A DNA stretch of 64,000 nucleotides from the NCBI RefSeq assembly GCF_037975245.1, contig NC_092575.1, positions 24,346,841 through 24,410,840 of the forward strand. Direction: 5' to 3'. Within the stretch, counting starts at the first letter, position 1; every line of letters starts with the position of its first letter. The position numbers were made by a program, and so were the translations under genes. This DNA comes from Apostichopus japonicus. Lineage: Eukaryota; Echinodermata; Holothuroidea; Aspidochirotida; Stichopodidae. The notes below the pieces were generated by a model. It worked only from the letters and a program-made list of their open reading frames with translations. It had not been told where the DNA came from and ran no database searches. Of the stretch, positions 21,851 through 52,640 are shown in pieces.

Positions 21851-22364
21851 TCAATCAATTATAATATCCTCGTACTCATTCGAACTGCTAACATAAGTAG
21901 GGTTGTTCTGCATATCGACAGACTGGCCTGTGTCTTTCTTCATATAAGTTGACTTAGTTCCACCGACGATGGGAGTTGAACTTGTCCCTGCAGATCGCTT
22001 GTTAGGATCGAATTGGAAAGCTTTCTTCATTTCAGGATTTTGAGCAATCAATATGTAAAAGATACAGAATCCTTGCAACGAAAGACAAACGCAGAAAAGC
22101 AATTGGAAAACAAGGCTGACAGGATTTTCAAATGTGGCCAGAAATCCGAAGGTCCACGCCAAACCGAGGAGAACCCAGAAGAGGAAAGTACTCTTAAGGC
22201 GTGTTATGAACTCCGCCATCTGTTCCGTCTTGTTTGTGAGTCTTATCTTGCGACAGCTGACACGATATGTGGCTAATACGAACACCGCAAAATTATAAAA
22301 AGAGAGTAAGAAGATTTCTAGCAGGAATCCGAAATAGAGGACTGGTCCGGCATGTAGAAAACAA
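21851..22364 (-). CDS. Gene A alternative terminal exon (TM5-TM7 and tail, version b)
   Basis: 514 nt, entering in the same phase as the first terminal exon at 27,804, so the TM4 exon can splice to either. Encodes the end of extracellular loop 2 (CFLHAGPVLYFGFLLE), TM5, the loop ATYRVSCRKIRLT, TM6 (FWVLLGLAWTFGFLA), TM7 and a tail ending EYEDIIID. Versus version a, intracellular loop 3 and the whole tail differ. The 3' splice site abuts a LINE fragment. It would give an 841-residue receptor. Exclusive use of a and b is inferred from order and phase, not proven. Confidence 0.75.
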
Positions 22365-22367
22365 CTG

Positions 22368-23235
22368 TGGGGGAAAGACAGATCTGAAGGCTCTTGAATC
22401 CTGGGCTACGCTTTGGGACATGAAATTCAATCCCTCTAAATGCTTCATGATGTCTACAAAGCGTAGCGGGGCAAAATCTGTATTCTTTTACTCCATATAC
22501 AATCAAATATCGGAGTGCGTCACTGCGCAACCTTATCTTGGTATCCTGTTTAGTGACAATTTATCTTTCTCTACTCATATCGATAAGATTTGCTCTAGGA
22601 CCAGCAGAAGCCTTGGCTTCCTTAATAGGAATTTGCGCTCTTGCCCACCGGAATTACGTGAATTGGCCTATATGTATATGTGTCGTTCTACTCTTGAATA
22701 TGCAGCTCAGATTTGGGATCCTTACAAGGTCTCAGACCAAGAGAAAATAGAAAAAATTCAAAGGAAGGCAGCATGCAGGCTTTGTAACTCGTGATTTCCG
22801 TAAGCAATCCAGAGTCACTGAGATCTTGAAGGCTTTGAAGTGGGAACCCCTCACAGAAAGAAGGAAAAGGGCCAGACTTATGCTCTTTTACCAAATTATT
22901 TATGGCCTAAATGCAGTCCCAAACGAGACTAATCCCTTCTTGAAACCAGGGAGACGTGGTCGCTATACACAAATTCCACATAATCATCGAGCTTTTCAGT
23001 ATAGTTTCTATCCTAGAACTATAAAAAAAGACTGGAATACACAATCCTTGGCCGTTAAAGAGAGCCCTATAATCTTGAGGTGTTTAAGACAAGATTGCCC
23101 ACACATTATTATTAGCACTGCTGCGCTGCGCACCAACATCCTCATTGTGATACATGAGAGGGGTTTTTATCGAGTATATTACAGAAGCAGAAGTTATTTC
23201 TTCATATACATGCGACCACATTTTATAAATTGAAG
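22368..23235 (+). mobile_element. 5'-truncated CR1/jockey-like LINE fragment (copy 1)
   Basis: Encodes the C-terminal half of a non-LTR reverse transcriptase (LESWATLWDMKFNPSKC, YLGILFSDNLSFSTHI, CRSTLEYAAQIWDPY). It ends before an unrelated 3' segment. A 4-base difference near 22,772 breaks the frame relative to copy 2. It starts immediately next to the acceptor of the alternative terminal exon and is antisense to the gene. Confidence 0.85.
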
Positions 23236-23499
23236 GTCATTTGCTACTCCTCCTAGAGCGTTTGTCCAAATCTGCTGAAATGTTGGGGACATAACGCTTG
23301 AATGGTGGTGAACTAAAGTTGTTTTTAGAAATATATTTTTTGTCGTCATGTGAGGGCGCAAAACAGGGCCTTCTGTGGATTTTCAATTATGATGAAATGA
23401 TCTTGTGCATTGATAAAGAAATTTGTTTTCCAACTTTTTAGTATTCACGATTATATATGCGTTTTGGTGTGAGTAGCATCCTAATTTCTCGGCATTTTG

Positions 23500-25130
23500 G
23501 GAAATAATTCCACCCGTGGGAGACTTGACCAGGTCAGATAATTACTTGTTATTCTGGCTTCCTATCTATTTCGATGCCATTAATTTTTTACCTGCAGTGT
23601 TACTAGATGGCATCTCACCCAAAGTGTTGAAGCCCCCCCCCCCCCGCCCCAGGCTCCTTGTTTTGGTTATTATCTCATATCGTCAATCTGATTCTTACCT
23701 ATATGTCGTCTACTACTTGCCGGTACCAATTGTTTTAAGAATTAATGGCGATAGTAGACCGTTCCAGAGAACTATACACTAACCAGTCCTTTATCCTCAC
23801 TAAAACAAATTGTTAGAAAAGGACCATTGAAAATAACGCATAAGAAGTATCAATCGAGACAGAAATGATACCCTATTTGACTTCCAATTTGGTTTCTGAA
23901 AGGGTAGCGCTTCTTAGTCAAGCTCTCCTTTTAACCGTTCACTGCATCCGTCCATTCTGCCGACAAAGGTGCAAACTTTCTCGATCTCTGCCTATAGATC
24001 TGAAGAAGGCGTTCGATACCAGTCGACCATTATATCTTGCCAAACATGTTGTATATATAGTTGTGGTATTCGTAGGTAAGGCATACAATGTTATGACCAG
24101 CAATACTTTTCAAATAGGAAAACATTTAATGTATGTAAATGGTGTTGTTATTTCTTCTAACTATGCTAACATTATCACTGGCGTTCCTTGGGGGGGGGGG
24201 GGGGGGATGTAATTGCACCATAGTTTGCTTTCCTTCATTTACGTTAATGATATTTTTTTTTAAATGGTTTCCAATCCGGTCTCTGCATTAGACTAATAAG
24301 CCGATATTATGTGTTGGTCATGACGTATACGTATAAGTTTTATAAACCACATTCGGAAGGTCCAATGTGTATTAGGGAACTTCAAACTTGTTGTTGTTGA
24401 TTGCTCACAAACTCACCCGTTGCATCTTGGTAGAATTGATTCCACTCCAAAGAGCGTGTTGATCATTCATATATCACAAATTTCTTGACTTTTAATTGAC
24501 ACCAAATTTCCCAGCTGTGCAATCTGTGCAAAGAACACCGGCATGTTTTGTATCGTCTTAGAGCTTCACTTCCACGTGCTGTTGCTAATTCAATTGTATC
24601 CTACTCTTGTGTGTACTCCAAGAACTCTTTAACATGAGATTGGTCTCTAAGGAGTGGCTAATGCTCTAAATCCATAAGCCTTTTACAGGTGCTGCAAAAA
24701 CAGAATTCTAAAAGGATTCTAAAGAATTCTAGAAGTTCAGACATTGCCGTTATGCTACCAATGCTCTGCACATTAACCATCGTGTCGTTAGATATTCATT
24801 GGTATTCTAAACATATCTGTTTTAATCTATACACGTCACGTTAAACAAAAATGCCCTCTATACTGCTTTAAGTAACATTCCCAGGCCTAGAGATTGTTTA
24901 CTTGTGTCCAGTTACACCGTATAGGAGTAATATACTTTTCTGGAGTCATTATAGGCGCAGTTCTAGACATGGTAAACCGCTGCTGAATAATTTGGTTTCT
25001 TAAAACTCTGGAATGAACTTCCCAATGGTATACTTTTTTTCTTCAAAAATCCAATTCGTGTATAATTCTTAATACAACATTAAAGGCCTATCTTATTGCT
25101 AAATATTCCGATGAAGTTATTTGTATCTGT
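23500..25130 (+). pseudogene. Degraded non-LTR reverse transcriptase (copy 1)
   Basis: Scattered motifs in shifting plus-strand frames: LLDGISPKVLK near 23,600, LPIDLKKAFDT near 24,000 (RT motif A), ITGVPWGG near 24,175 (usual GVPQGS), and a terminal LWNELP-like stretch near 25,000. Many stops and frameshifts. Also present in copy 2 (50,770-52,640), so older than the duplication. Confidence 0.7.
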
Positions 25131-27275
25131 TTTATACACATGCATCCTTTGATCTACTTCTCATGTATTGTACTTTTTCATACTATACGTTACTGTACTT
25201 CAATTTTCATTTCTTTGATTCTTTTTCTTTAAAGGTCGCTAGCCTCGACAACAATTGTACTGTTCTTCTAGTGTTCGGTATATATGCATTTTCGTATATA
25301 TATATAGGTATATGTTGATGTGTGTAATTATATGCATGAATGTGTATGTAAATATATATGAAATGAATGAATAAATAAATAAATATAAGCGAAATCAACA
25401 ATAAATACAGAAATAATGATACGGCTAAACACCAACTGTTTTCATTATTGTTGTATAATTTCTTACTCGGACAAACCTCATAGCGGGGTATAAAAATCCA
25501 CTCAGTATCGACATACGGTAGTGGTATTATACAGGTTTAAAAAAATCTCTAAAAATATTAAAATATTACAAAAATGGCACCACGTCATGTTACCTGCAGT
25601 ACCCATAATGTACATCAGGGGACGAGGAGAGCGTATTGTCCGATCCCGAGGACAAGTTGGACAACATATAGATGACCCCTTGCCGTCATTTATAGTTTGT
25701 ATTAATATCGTATGGTTCATTTATGAGCGTGTTTTTCTCTGGTGGGGAAAGCCTTGAACTGACCCAGGTTTCTCCTTACCTCGGGCCTCTTACTGACCCC
25801 GGAGCCGTATTGCCCCTCCTGACCCACAGTCTCGTTTGGCACGCCCATGTAACCAGTGTAATGTTCTGTAATAAACGCTGTGATGTTTGCCCACAACCCC
25901 TAACATGTCATTGGAACGTGTTTATAACAATGACAAACTTCCACTAAAGCGATATGTAAAACATCCTTGTACAGCCAGGTGGGACGATTTTCTAACGCTA
26001 TTATAATACCATGCTACATACACTCCTTCCATCTAATGCTTCAAAGCACTCGTACTATCCTATTGATTGTATGAACAGTTCCAAACACGTTGATCTATAA
26101 TAGACACATGATTTTCATACAGCTCGTACTGACAACACAAGTGCTGTGAAGCATGACATGAAAACTTCCAACATCATGCGAGCTACCAAGATTTAGCTTC
26201 AAAAATGGTAGATTCGAAAAGATAGAAATAGAGGGCGGTTTATAAAGGAACTCTATGTGTGAAGAGGGCGCAGTTCTAAAATGATACCAAGCTAAGGTTA
26301 GGTAGAATAGGAAAGGGCATAAAGTAGACTGGAGACAGATAAGGAGGAGCGAAGTAAATTGTCTCAACTGGGATTCGTCATTAATCTAACCATAAAACTG
26401 TTGTAGGTCCATAAATACGTCATATTTTATCTATCTGATATTATTTCAACAAGGTAACAATACATCATTGTTTTCGAATCTGTTTTACATAGGCACGGTA
26501 GCTTATTTTTAAATGCAACAACTGCCTTCTTTTTATTTTTTCTTAGTTACTGGTTTGACAACATATATTCTTTAGATAGCACATTTAATCAGGTTGTCAC
26601 AAATCTAATACCCCCAAAATGATGTTACAAAATTGTATACGAAACTTTGCATAGTTGTTCATGTGTGTGTTGAGCTTTTTCTCTTTTTCACTTGTGGTTT
26701 GAAATCTGAAGTTTTAAACTTCCATTTTCCTTACCCTTGACGATAAAGTAAAAAAAAAATATATAAAAAAAAATAAACGTATAACATCATGTAGAACTTG
26801 ACAAATAGTTGCATAAAATATATCAGAACAGCCTCATTTAATAGAAATAATTCCAAACAATTGTGTTACTTTTCAAAACGTTGCAAAACGTTTCAATTGT
26901 TGCAAATGGGCTTGAAAAAAAGGTATCAATTCGGAGTACAATGATTGTATATCATTTACGGGTAACTTATGTAAAATTATCACGTGACTATCAATATAGT
27001 GTAAGCGGAAGATCACCAGAAGTGGCGGACTAACGCAAAACACTGAACAGGTTAAAAGAGACATAAGTAAAAAGTACCCTGCGTTGTTAAAAACAAGTAC
27101 CATATTTCCAGTTATTTTAATATTAAAATTTTACATTGCTGGTACCTCAGGCCCACGCAAAATAACACTTACGTCCCGTTATATATATACATGGTCTGCA
27201 AAAGAGAAAACACTATACAGTGATGGGTAAATTGCGTATTCAAAAATCAAAAATTCTTCAAAATCATTGCTAGAA

Positions 27276-45932
<18,657 letters not shown>

Positions 45933-46571
45933 AATTTCTCAAGTATATGTCAAATATGCAAATTCACCGTTAAATTTCAATCTCTTCTTTAGAATTAGTC
46001 CAAGTTTCTTAAAAGTCCCAGTAAAAAAGCGGCAAATACATGGAAAGATATAACTTGAATTTATTTCGTAAATCCCCGTGGTTTATGCTATAACGTCAGT
46101 TACGCAGTGCTAATCACCACCACTATATAAAACTATATGAACACTCCGCACTATAGTAACCACTTTATAACCTGACGTCCGTGCATGCAGCGAAACAACC
46201 CACAATGTAAACATAGGTTGTTTGCATGGAATCATTTCCTCTTCAAACCTTTCTACTGCTTGAATGTAGTCATTACTTAGATAAGAGTTTCGTGATTTTC
46301 CCTTTGTAAGTCACTTAGTATTTCAGTTTCTATTGCGTCTCATTGCAACACGTTAGAATAAGGTGTGTCAAAGTTGTCCTCGATTCCTGGCTTGAATCCA
46401 AATATTCTAGTGAAACTTTTATGTGCATGCATGCTATACACTGTTTTTGTTTCATTCTCAGCCCTGCACGCCTCTCGGACTTGGGCCGGACTCCAAGAGA
46501 CCCACAGCCACATCTTCTCAGAGAGAGAGAGGTGGAGAGAGAGGGAGATAGAAGGGGGGGGGGGGGTGTGG

Positions 46572-46919
46572 CAGTGGCGGAGCTAAGAGTTTTTGGTTAG
46601 GGGGGACCAGAATGGTCTGTAGGGGCGCTTTCGACACTATCTAAGCGGAGCGCCACCACAGATTGGAGCGGAGCGTACAGACTTTTTTTGAGTAAAGATA
46701 CTACCCTAGATCGCCGGAAATGACCTATTCCGGGCCTTGCTAATTTGTAGATAATGTGACAAATGTCAATAGGTAGATGAGAGCGCCATAAAAAAAGTCA
46801 GTAATCGCGAATAAGTAAAAAGTGGTAAAAAAGCTGAAAAGGGCGCCAGCAGTCCATTGAGTCCATCGGGGGGGGGGGGGGGGCATCCGCCCCCTGACTG
46901 TATGGACGCTCCGCCACTG
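46572..46919. mobile_element. MITE with CAGTGGCGGAGC terminal inverted repeats (copy 2)
   Basis: Orthologue of 19,293-19,638; flanks GGGTGTGG and AGGTGTGG. Confidence 0.7.
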
Positions 46920-49127
46920 AGGTGTGGGGGCCGAAATAAACGTTGGTTGGAACATATCGACAAAGAGATTGAACAAGAGGCAGGTGTGGCATGCTCAATC
47001 GAAAGACATACCAGATTAGCGAATGATTGTGGGCCGATCATTTTTTTCCGAGAATTAAATTGCAATCTTTCGAGGCGGCCAGATGTGGCCCACGGGCTAC
47101 CCTTTGAGTACCCTGCATGTAGCACAAGAAAAGAAGAAAAGAAACCAGAACCTGAAATAATTAGTTATTGTTATGAAACCCTGTAACAAATCGAGAAAGG
47201 GAAGGAAGCATGTATAATATTTAGGAGGAAGGGAAAAGCCCGGTACATTTTAACAATTGTGTATGTTAATGCATGAAATGCCCTATATAACAACACGATG
47301 CTCAGGTAATGCGTTCCGAAATAAAAACTGAAAGAAAAAACTGCTTCCTTTACAGAGGTAAAATATAACATGTTTGAAGTCATTTTGGAGTACTTTGTCT
47401 CGCCCATCCTGTCTAATTTCTGTTTCATTTTACGGGTTGGTTCGTAATGTAAATTCGGTGGCGCAATTTGGAAATACATTATTCTGTCTGTTGATTTCCT
47501 TCCAACGTTTCTCTCATACTTGAATATCATTAAAATAAATAACTGGTGATGACATCAATTCTTGCTATAATAACATGTAAAGCTGTATGCCGTCGAAGTA
47601 TCATGGTAGGAATTTTTTTTTTCGTTTCTATGGTGAAAATTAGCTCATTTCTTGTCTGTCTGCGTTTTGCCAATAATGGCCCACAAATAATTAAAATAAT
47701 TTTTCAATGTTCCATATTTTAGGAATGCACGGGCGTGAGGAGAGGATGGATAATAATAAACAAATATCTAGCCAAAATGAAAAATACATGAAATAATTTT
47801 CAATAAAGAAAAGAAAATAAGCAAGAACATTTATTTTTGTACTTGAAAATATATACGAAAAAACACAATATAAAAGGAATCTTGACCCCATTCACCTCGC
47901 CCCTGGATCATCACTGGGGCTCTAATCCCTTTGACGGCACTATGATTCCCAACTAATACCTCGACCCCCCCCCCCACCCCTCCCCGTCTTTCCATTCAGA
48001 AATACCCAACGCCTCTGCTCTCGAGTCGTCGACTTATATTTGTCAATAAATCCAATTTGTCGAGTCCCTACCTTATTCCTATCTTGCCAACACATAAAAT
48101 GGTAGGCCTATGTGTTGACTTCTCTACTTACACTAACATGACACATCGACGAAAGTTCTCCACAAGTCGTTTTATTCCATTAAACGCAATTAAGTCTAAA
48201 TCTAATCTCTGTTCCTCCAGAACCACCGTATGGAGGAGATTTATATACACCAAAAATTCACAGTTTTTGTTTCTAAACTTGAATAAAATATTTCAGACAG
48301 GGTATAAAGTCATAACAATGATCTTCTTTACCTGGGTACAATTTTCAAAACATAATCTCATTATATATATATACAAACTGGTTTCTAAAGTAATAATGAT
48401 TAACTGGTTGACTCGTAATAAGTACATGGTCACTTGAGAAGAGGAATTACCCCACCACCATGCACACTCCCCCACCCCTCGTTAACTTTGTTCCTTTCCC
48501 ACCGCCAATTATGACATCTTTGTTTCGAAAAAAATCAATTAAACATGTTTCACTCAAAATGACGATAGTCTTTGGCAAACGCAGATGATATCTGCAAACA
48601 AAAACGAAAATTATATTCCGTTACAGTGCAAGTTACCTTCTCAATAAAACTTTCAGGTTTTGAGAATTTACTGATTTGGAATGCTCGATACTCGAAGTAG
48701 CTCACTTCTAATGTTAGCAAAACAAATCGTTAAAGATCATTTTATAGAACTATTGAAAGACATATAGGGCTACATGTAAAATCTGATCTCAAATAACATA
48801 TTTCCGGATATCATGATACTAAAGATTGTTATAATTAGACTCCTCTAAAGTGATACCTAGTTGTTGATTCGTATATCAGAAATGATTATACTTCATGCTA
48901 TAAGATAATTAATCAAAATTAACATACAAACAAATGCAAACAAACAAACACGCTGCAGTACTTTCTCGAAGTCAAATATTCCCTGCCAAGTATAAACCTC
49001 TATAATCATGCCGGATCACGCGATCGAATTATAAATTTCTTGGCCAGGATTATTTCAGAATTCGATAGTTTGATTTCTTTGTTTCCAGAAACTTGTAAGC
49101 AACTCTGAAATTGTTCCGCCGTTTTCT

Positions 49128-49641
49128 TCAATCAATTATAACATCCTCGTACTCATTCGAACTGCTAACATAAGTAGGGTTGTTCTGCATATCGACAGAC
49201 TGGCCTGTGTCTTTCTTCATATAAGTTGACTTAGTTCCACCGACGATGGGAGTTGAACTTGTCCCTCCAGATCGCTTGGTAGGATCGAATTGGAAAGCTT
49301 TCTTCATTTCAGGATTTTGAGCAATCAATATGTAAAACATACAGAATCCTTGCAACGAAAGACACACGCAGAAGAGCAATTGGAAAACAAGGCTGATAGG
49401 ATTTTGAAATGTGGCCAGAAATCCGAAGGTCCACGCCATACCGAGGAGAACCCAGAAGAGGAAAGTACTCTTAAGGCGTGTTATGAACTCCGCCCTCTGT
49501 TCCGTCTTGCCTGTGAGTCTTATCTTGCGACAGCTGACACGATATGTGGCTAATACGAAGACCGCAAAATTATAAAAAGAGAGTAAGAAAATTTCTAGCA
49601 GGAATCCGAAATAAAGGACTGGTCCGGCATGTAGAAAACAA
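49128..49641 (-). CDS. Orphan TM5-TM7 terminal exon, version b (upstream receptor)
   Basis: Same length and phase as 21,851-22,364. Reads FWVLLGMAWTFGFLATFQNP and ends EYEDVIID. Its gene's ectodomain and TM1-3 are not in the window. Confidence 0.75.
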
Positions 49642-49644
49642 CTG

Positions 49645-50506
49645 TGGGGGAAAGACAGATCTGAAGGCTCTTGAATCCTGGGCTACGCTTTGGGACATGA
49701 AATTCAATCCCTCTAAATGCTTCATGATGTCTACAAAGCGTAGCGGGGCAAAATCTGTGTTGTTTTACTCCATATACAATCAAATGTCGGAGTGCGTCAC
49801 TGCGCAACCTTATCTTGGTATCCTGTTTAGTGACAATTTATCTTTCTCTACTCATATTGATAAGATTTGCTCTAGGACCAGCAGAAGCCTTGGCTTCCTT
49901 AATAGGAATTTGCGCTCTTGCCCACCAGAATTACGTGAATTGGCCTATATGTATATGTGTCGTTCTACTCTTGAATATGCAGCTCAGATTTGGGATCCTT
50001 ATAAGGTCTCAGACCAAGAGAAAATAGAAAAAATTCAAAGGAAGGCAGCACGCTTTGTAACTCGTGATTTCCGTAGGCAATCCAGCGTCACTGAGATCTT
50101 GAAGACTTTGAAGTGGGAACCCCTCACAGAAAGAAGGAAAAGGGCCAGACTTATGCTCTTTTACCAAATTATTTATGGCCTAAATGCAGTCCCAAACGAG
50201 ACTAATCCCTTCTTGAAACCAGGGAGGCGTGGCCGCTATACACAAATTCCACATAATCATCGTGCTTTTCAGTATAGTTTCTATCCTAGAACTATAAAAA
50301 AAGACTGGAATACACAATCCTTGGCCGTTAAAGAGAGCCCTATAGTCTTGAGGTGTTTAAGACAAGATTGCCCACACATTATTATTAGCACTGCTGCGCT
50401 GCGCACCAACATCCTCATTGTGATACATGAGAGGGGTTTTTATCGAGTATATTACAGAAGCAGAAGTTATTTCTTCATATACATGCGACCACATTTTATA
50501 AATTGA
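49645..50506 (+). mobile_element. 5'-truncated CR1/jockey-like LINE fragment (copy 2)
   Basis: Counterpart of 22,368-23,235, but the reverse-transcriptase frame is still open across about 285 codons to the stop at 50,506 (NPSKC, YLGILFSDN, LEYAAQIWDPY, YPRTIKKDWN). Lacks the catalytic N-terminal half. Confidence 0.87.
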
Positions 50507-50769
50507 AGGTCATTTGCTACTCCTCCTAGAGCGTTTGTCCAAATCTGCTGAAATGTTGGGGACATAACGCTTGAATGGTGGTGAACTAAAGTTGTTTTTA
50601 GAAATATATTTTTTGTCGTCATGTGAGGGCGCAAAACAGGGCCTTCTGTGGATTTTCAATTATGATGAAATGATCTTGTGCATTGATAAAGAAATTTGTT
50701 TTCCAACTTTTTAGTATTCACGATTATATATGCGTTTTGGTGTGAGTAGCATCCTAACTTCTCGGCATT

Positions 50770-52640
50770 TTGGGAAATAATTCCACCCGTGGGAGACTTG
50801 ACCAGGTCAGATAATTACTTGTTATTCTGGCTTCCTATCTATTTCGATGCCATTAATTTTTTACCTGCAGTGTTACTAGATGGCATCTCACCCAAAGTGT
50901 TGAAGCCCCCCCCCCCCCGCCCCAGGCTCCTTGTTTTGGTTATTATCTCATATCGTCAATCTGATTCTTACCTATATGTCGTCTACTACTTGCCGGTACC
51001 AATTGTTTTAAGAATTAATGGGGATAGTAGACCGTTCCAGAACTATACACTAATCAGTCTTTTATCCTGACTAAAACAAAGGACCATTGAAAATAACGCA
51101 TAACAAGTATCAATCGAGACAGAAATTATACCCTGTTTGACTTCCAATTTGGTTTCTGAAAGGGTAACGCTTGTTAGACATGCTCTCAGTGTAACCGTTG
51201 CATCAGTGTATTCTGTAGACAGATGTGCAAACTTCCTCGATCTCTGCCTATAGATCTGAAGAAAGCGTTCGATACCAGTCGACCATTATATCCTTCTAAG
51301 CATGCTGTATATATAGTTATGGTATTCATGGTAAGGCATACAATGTTATGACCAGCAATACTTGTCAAATAGGAAAACAGTTAATGTACGTAAATGGTGT
51401 CGTTATTTCTTCTGACTATACTAACATTACCACTGGCGTTCCTTGGGGGGGGGGAGATCTAATTGCACCTTAGTTTGCTTTTCTTCAGTTACGTTAATAA
51501 TATTTAAAACAAAATGGTTTCCAATCCGGTCTCTGCATTATACTAATAAGCCGATATTATGAATATGTTTGTTCATGACGTATAAGTTTTATAAACCTCA
51601 TTCGGAAGCGTAATTTTTTTCCCTAGGACGAATAAGGGCATCGGCCAATCAAATCCCTGGATTCCAAACATGTGACGCTTTATCAAAAAACTATGTACTG
51701 AATCTTTTTTCCTAGTTTTGACCCCAGATTATGAACGACAATCCTTCATTTTCTAAAGTCCCTATAGTCCTTAACCCACTTTCTAAACCCTAACTCTGAT
51801 TTCAAACGAATTTGTAAATTCCTGAAAAACCTGAAACCCTTATCCGTCCTAGGAATAAAAATTAGGCCATTCGGAAGGTATAATATGTATTAGGGAACTT
51901 CAAACTTGTTGTTTTTGATTGCTCACAAACTCACCCGTTGCATCTTGGTAGAATTGATTCCACTCCAAAGAACGTGTTGATCATTCATATCACAAATTTC
52001 TTGACTTTTAAATTGCACCAACTTCTCCCAGCTGGGCAATCTGTACAAAGAACTGCGCTGTCTTTCAGACTTTCTTAAATACACCGACATGTTTTGTATT
52101 GTCTTAGAGCCTCACTTCCCCGTGTTGTTGCTAATTCAATTGTATCCTTCTCTTGTGTATACACACTCCAAGAACTCTTTAACATGATATTGGTCTCTAA
52201 GGGGTGGCTAATGCTCTAAATCCTTAAGCCTTTTACAGGTGCTGCAAAAACAGAATTCTAAAAGGTTTTTTAAGTTCAGCCATCGCCGTTATGCTACCAA
52301 TGCTCTGCACAGTTAACCATCGTGTCGTTAAAAAGTCACTGGTATTCTTAACATGTGTGTTTTTATAAATAAAAGATACGTTAAACAAAAATGCTCTCAA
52401 TACTGCTTTCAGTAACATTCCCAGGCCTAGAGATTGTTTACATGTGTCCAGTTACACCGTATAGGAGTAATACTCTTTTCTGGAGTCATTATAGGCGCAG
52501 TTTTAGACATGGTAAACCGCTGCTGAATAACTATGTTTTTGAAACTCTGGAATGAACTTCCAAATGATATACTTTTTTTTCTTTCAAAAATCCAATTCGT
52601 GTATAATTCTTAATACAACACTTGAAGGCCTGTCTTATTT
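50770..52640 (+). pseudogene. Degraded non-LTR reverse transcriptase (copy 2)
   Basis: Counterpart of 23,500-25,130. Retains LLDGISPKVLK and an NYTLISLLS motif (usual NYRPISLLS) that is frame-broken in copy 1. Interrupted by the MITE at 51,608-51,867. Confidence 0.7.
51608..51867. mobile_element. Mutator-type MITE with 9-bp target duplication (copy 2 only)
   Basis: 260 bp, imperfect terminal inverted repeats of about 30 bp (start GCGTAATTTTTTTCCCTAGG, end complement GCCTAATTTTTATTCCTAGG). Flanked by CATTCGGAA at 51,599-51,607 and 51,868-51,876. Copy 1 at about 24,349 has a single CATTCGGAA. No ORF. Confidence 0.85.

Noticed and set aside
22013-22276. Plus-strand ORFs antisense to TM5-7 exons (also 27,480-27,716, 49,290-49,553, 55,075-55,311)
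   Set aside because: Shadows of the conserved minus-strand coding exons.
22267-22794. Plus-strand ORF that fuses receptor antisense with LINE sequence
   Set aside because: The first part is the complement of the TM5 exon; only the LINE portion is real. The same applies to 49,544 onward.
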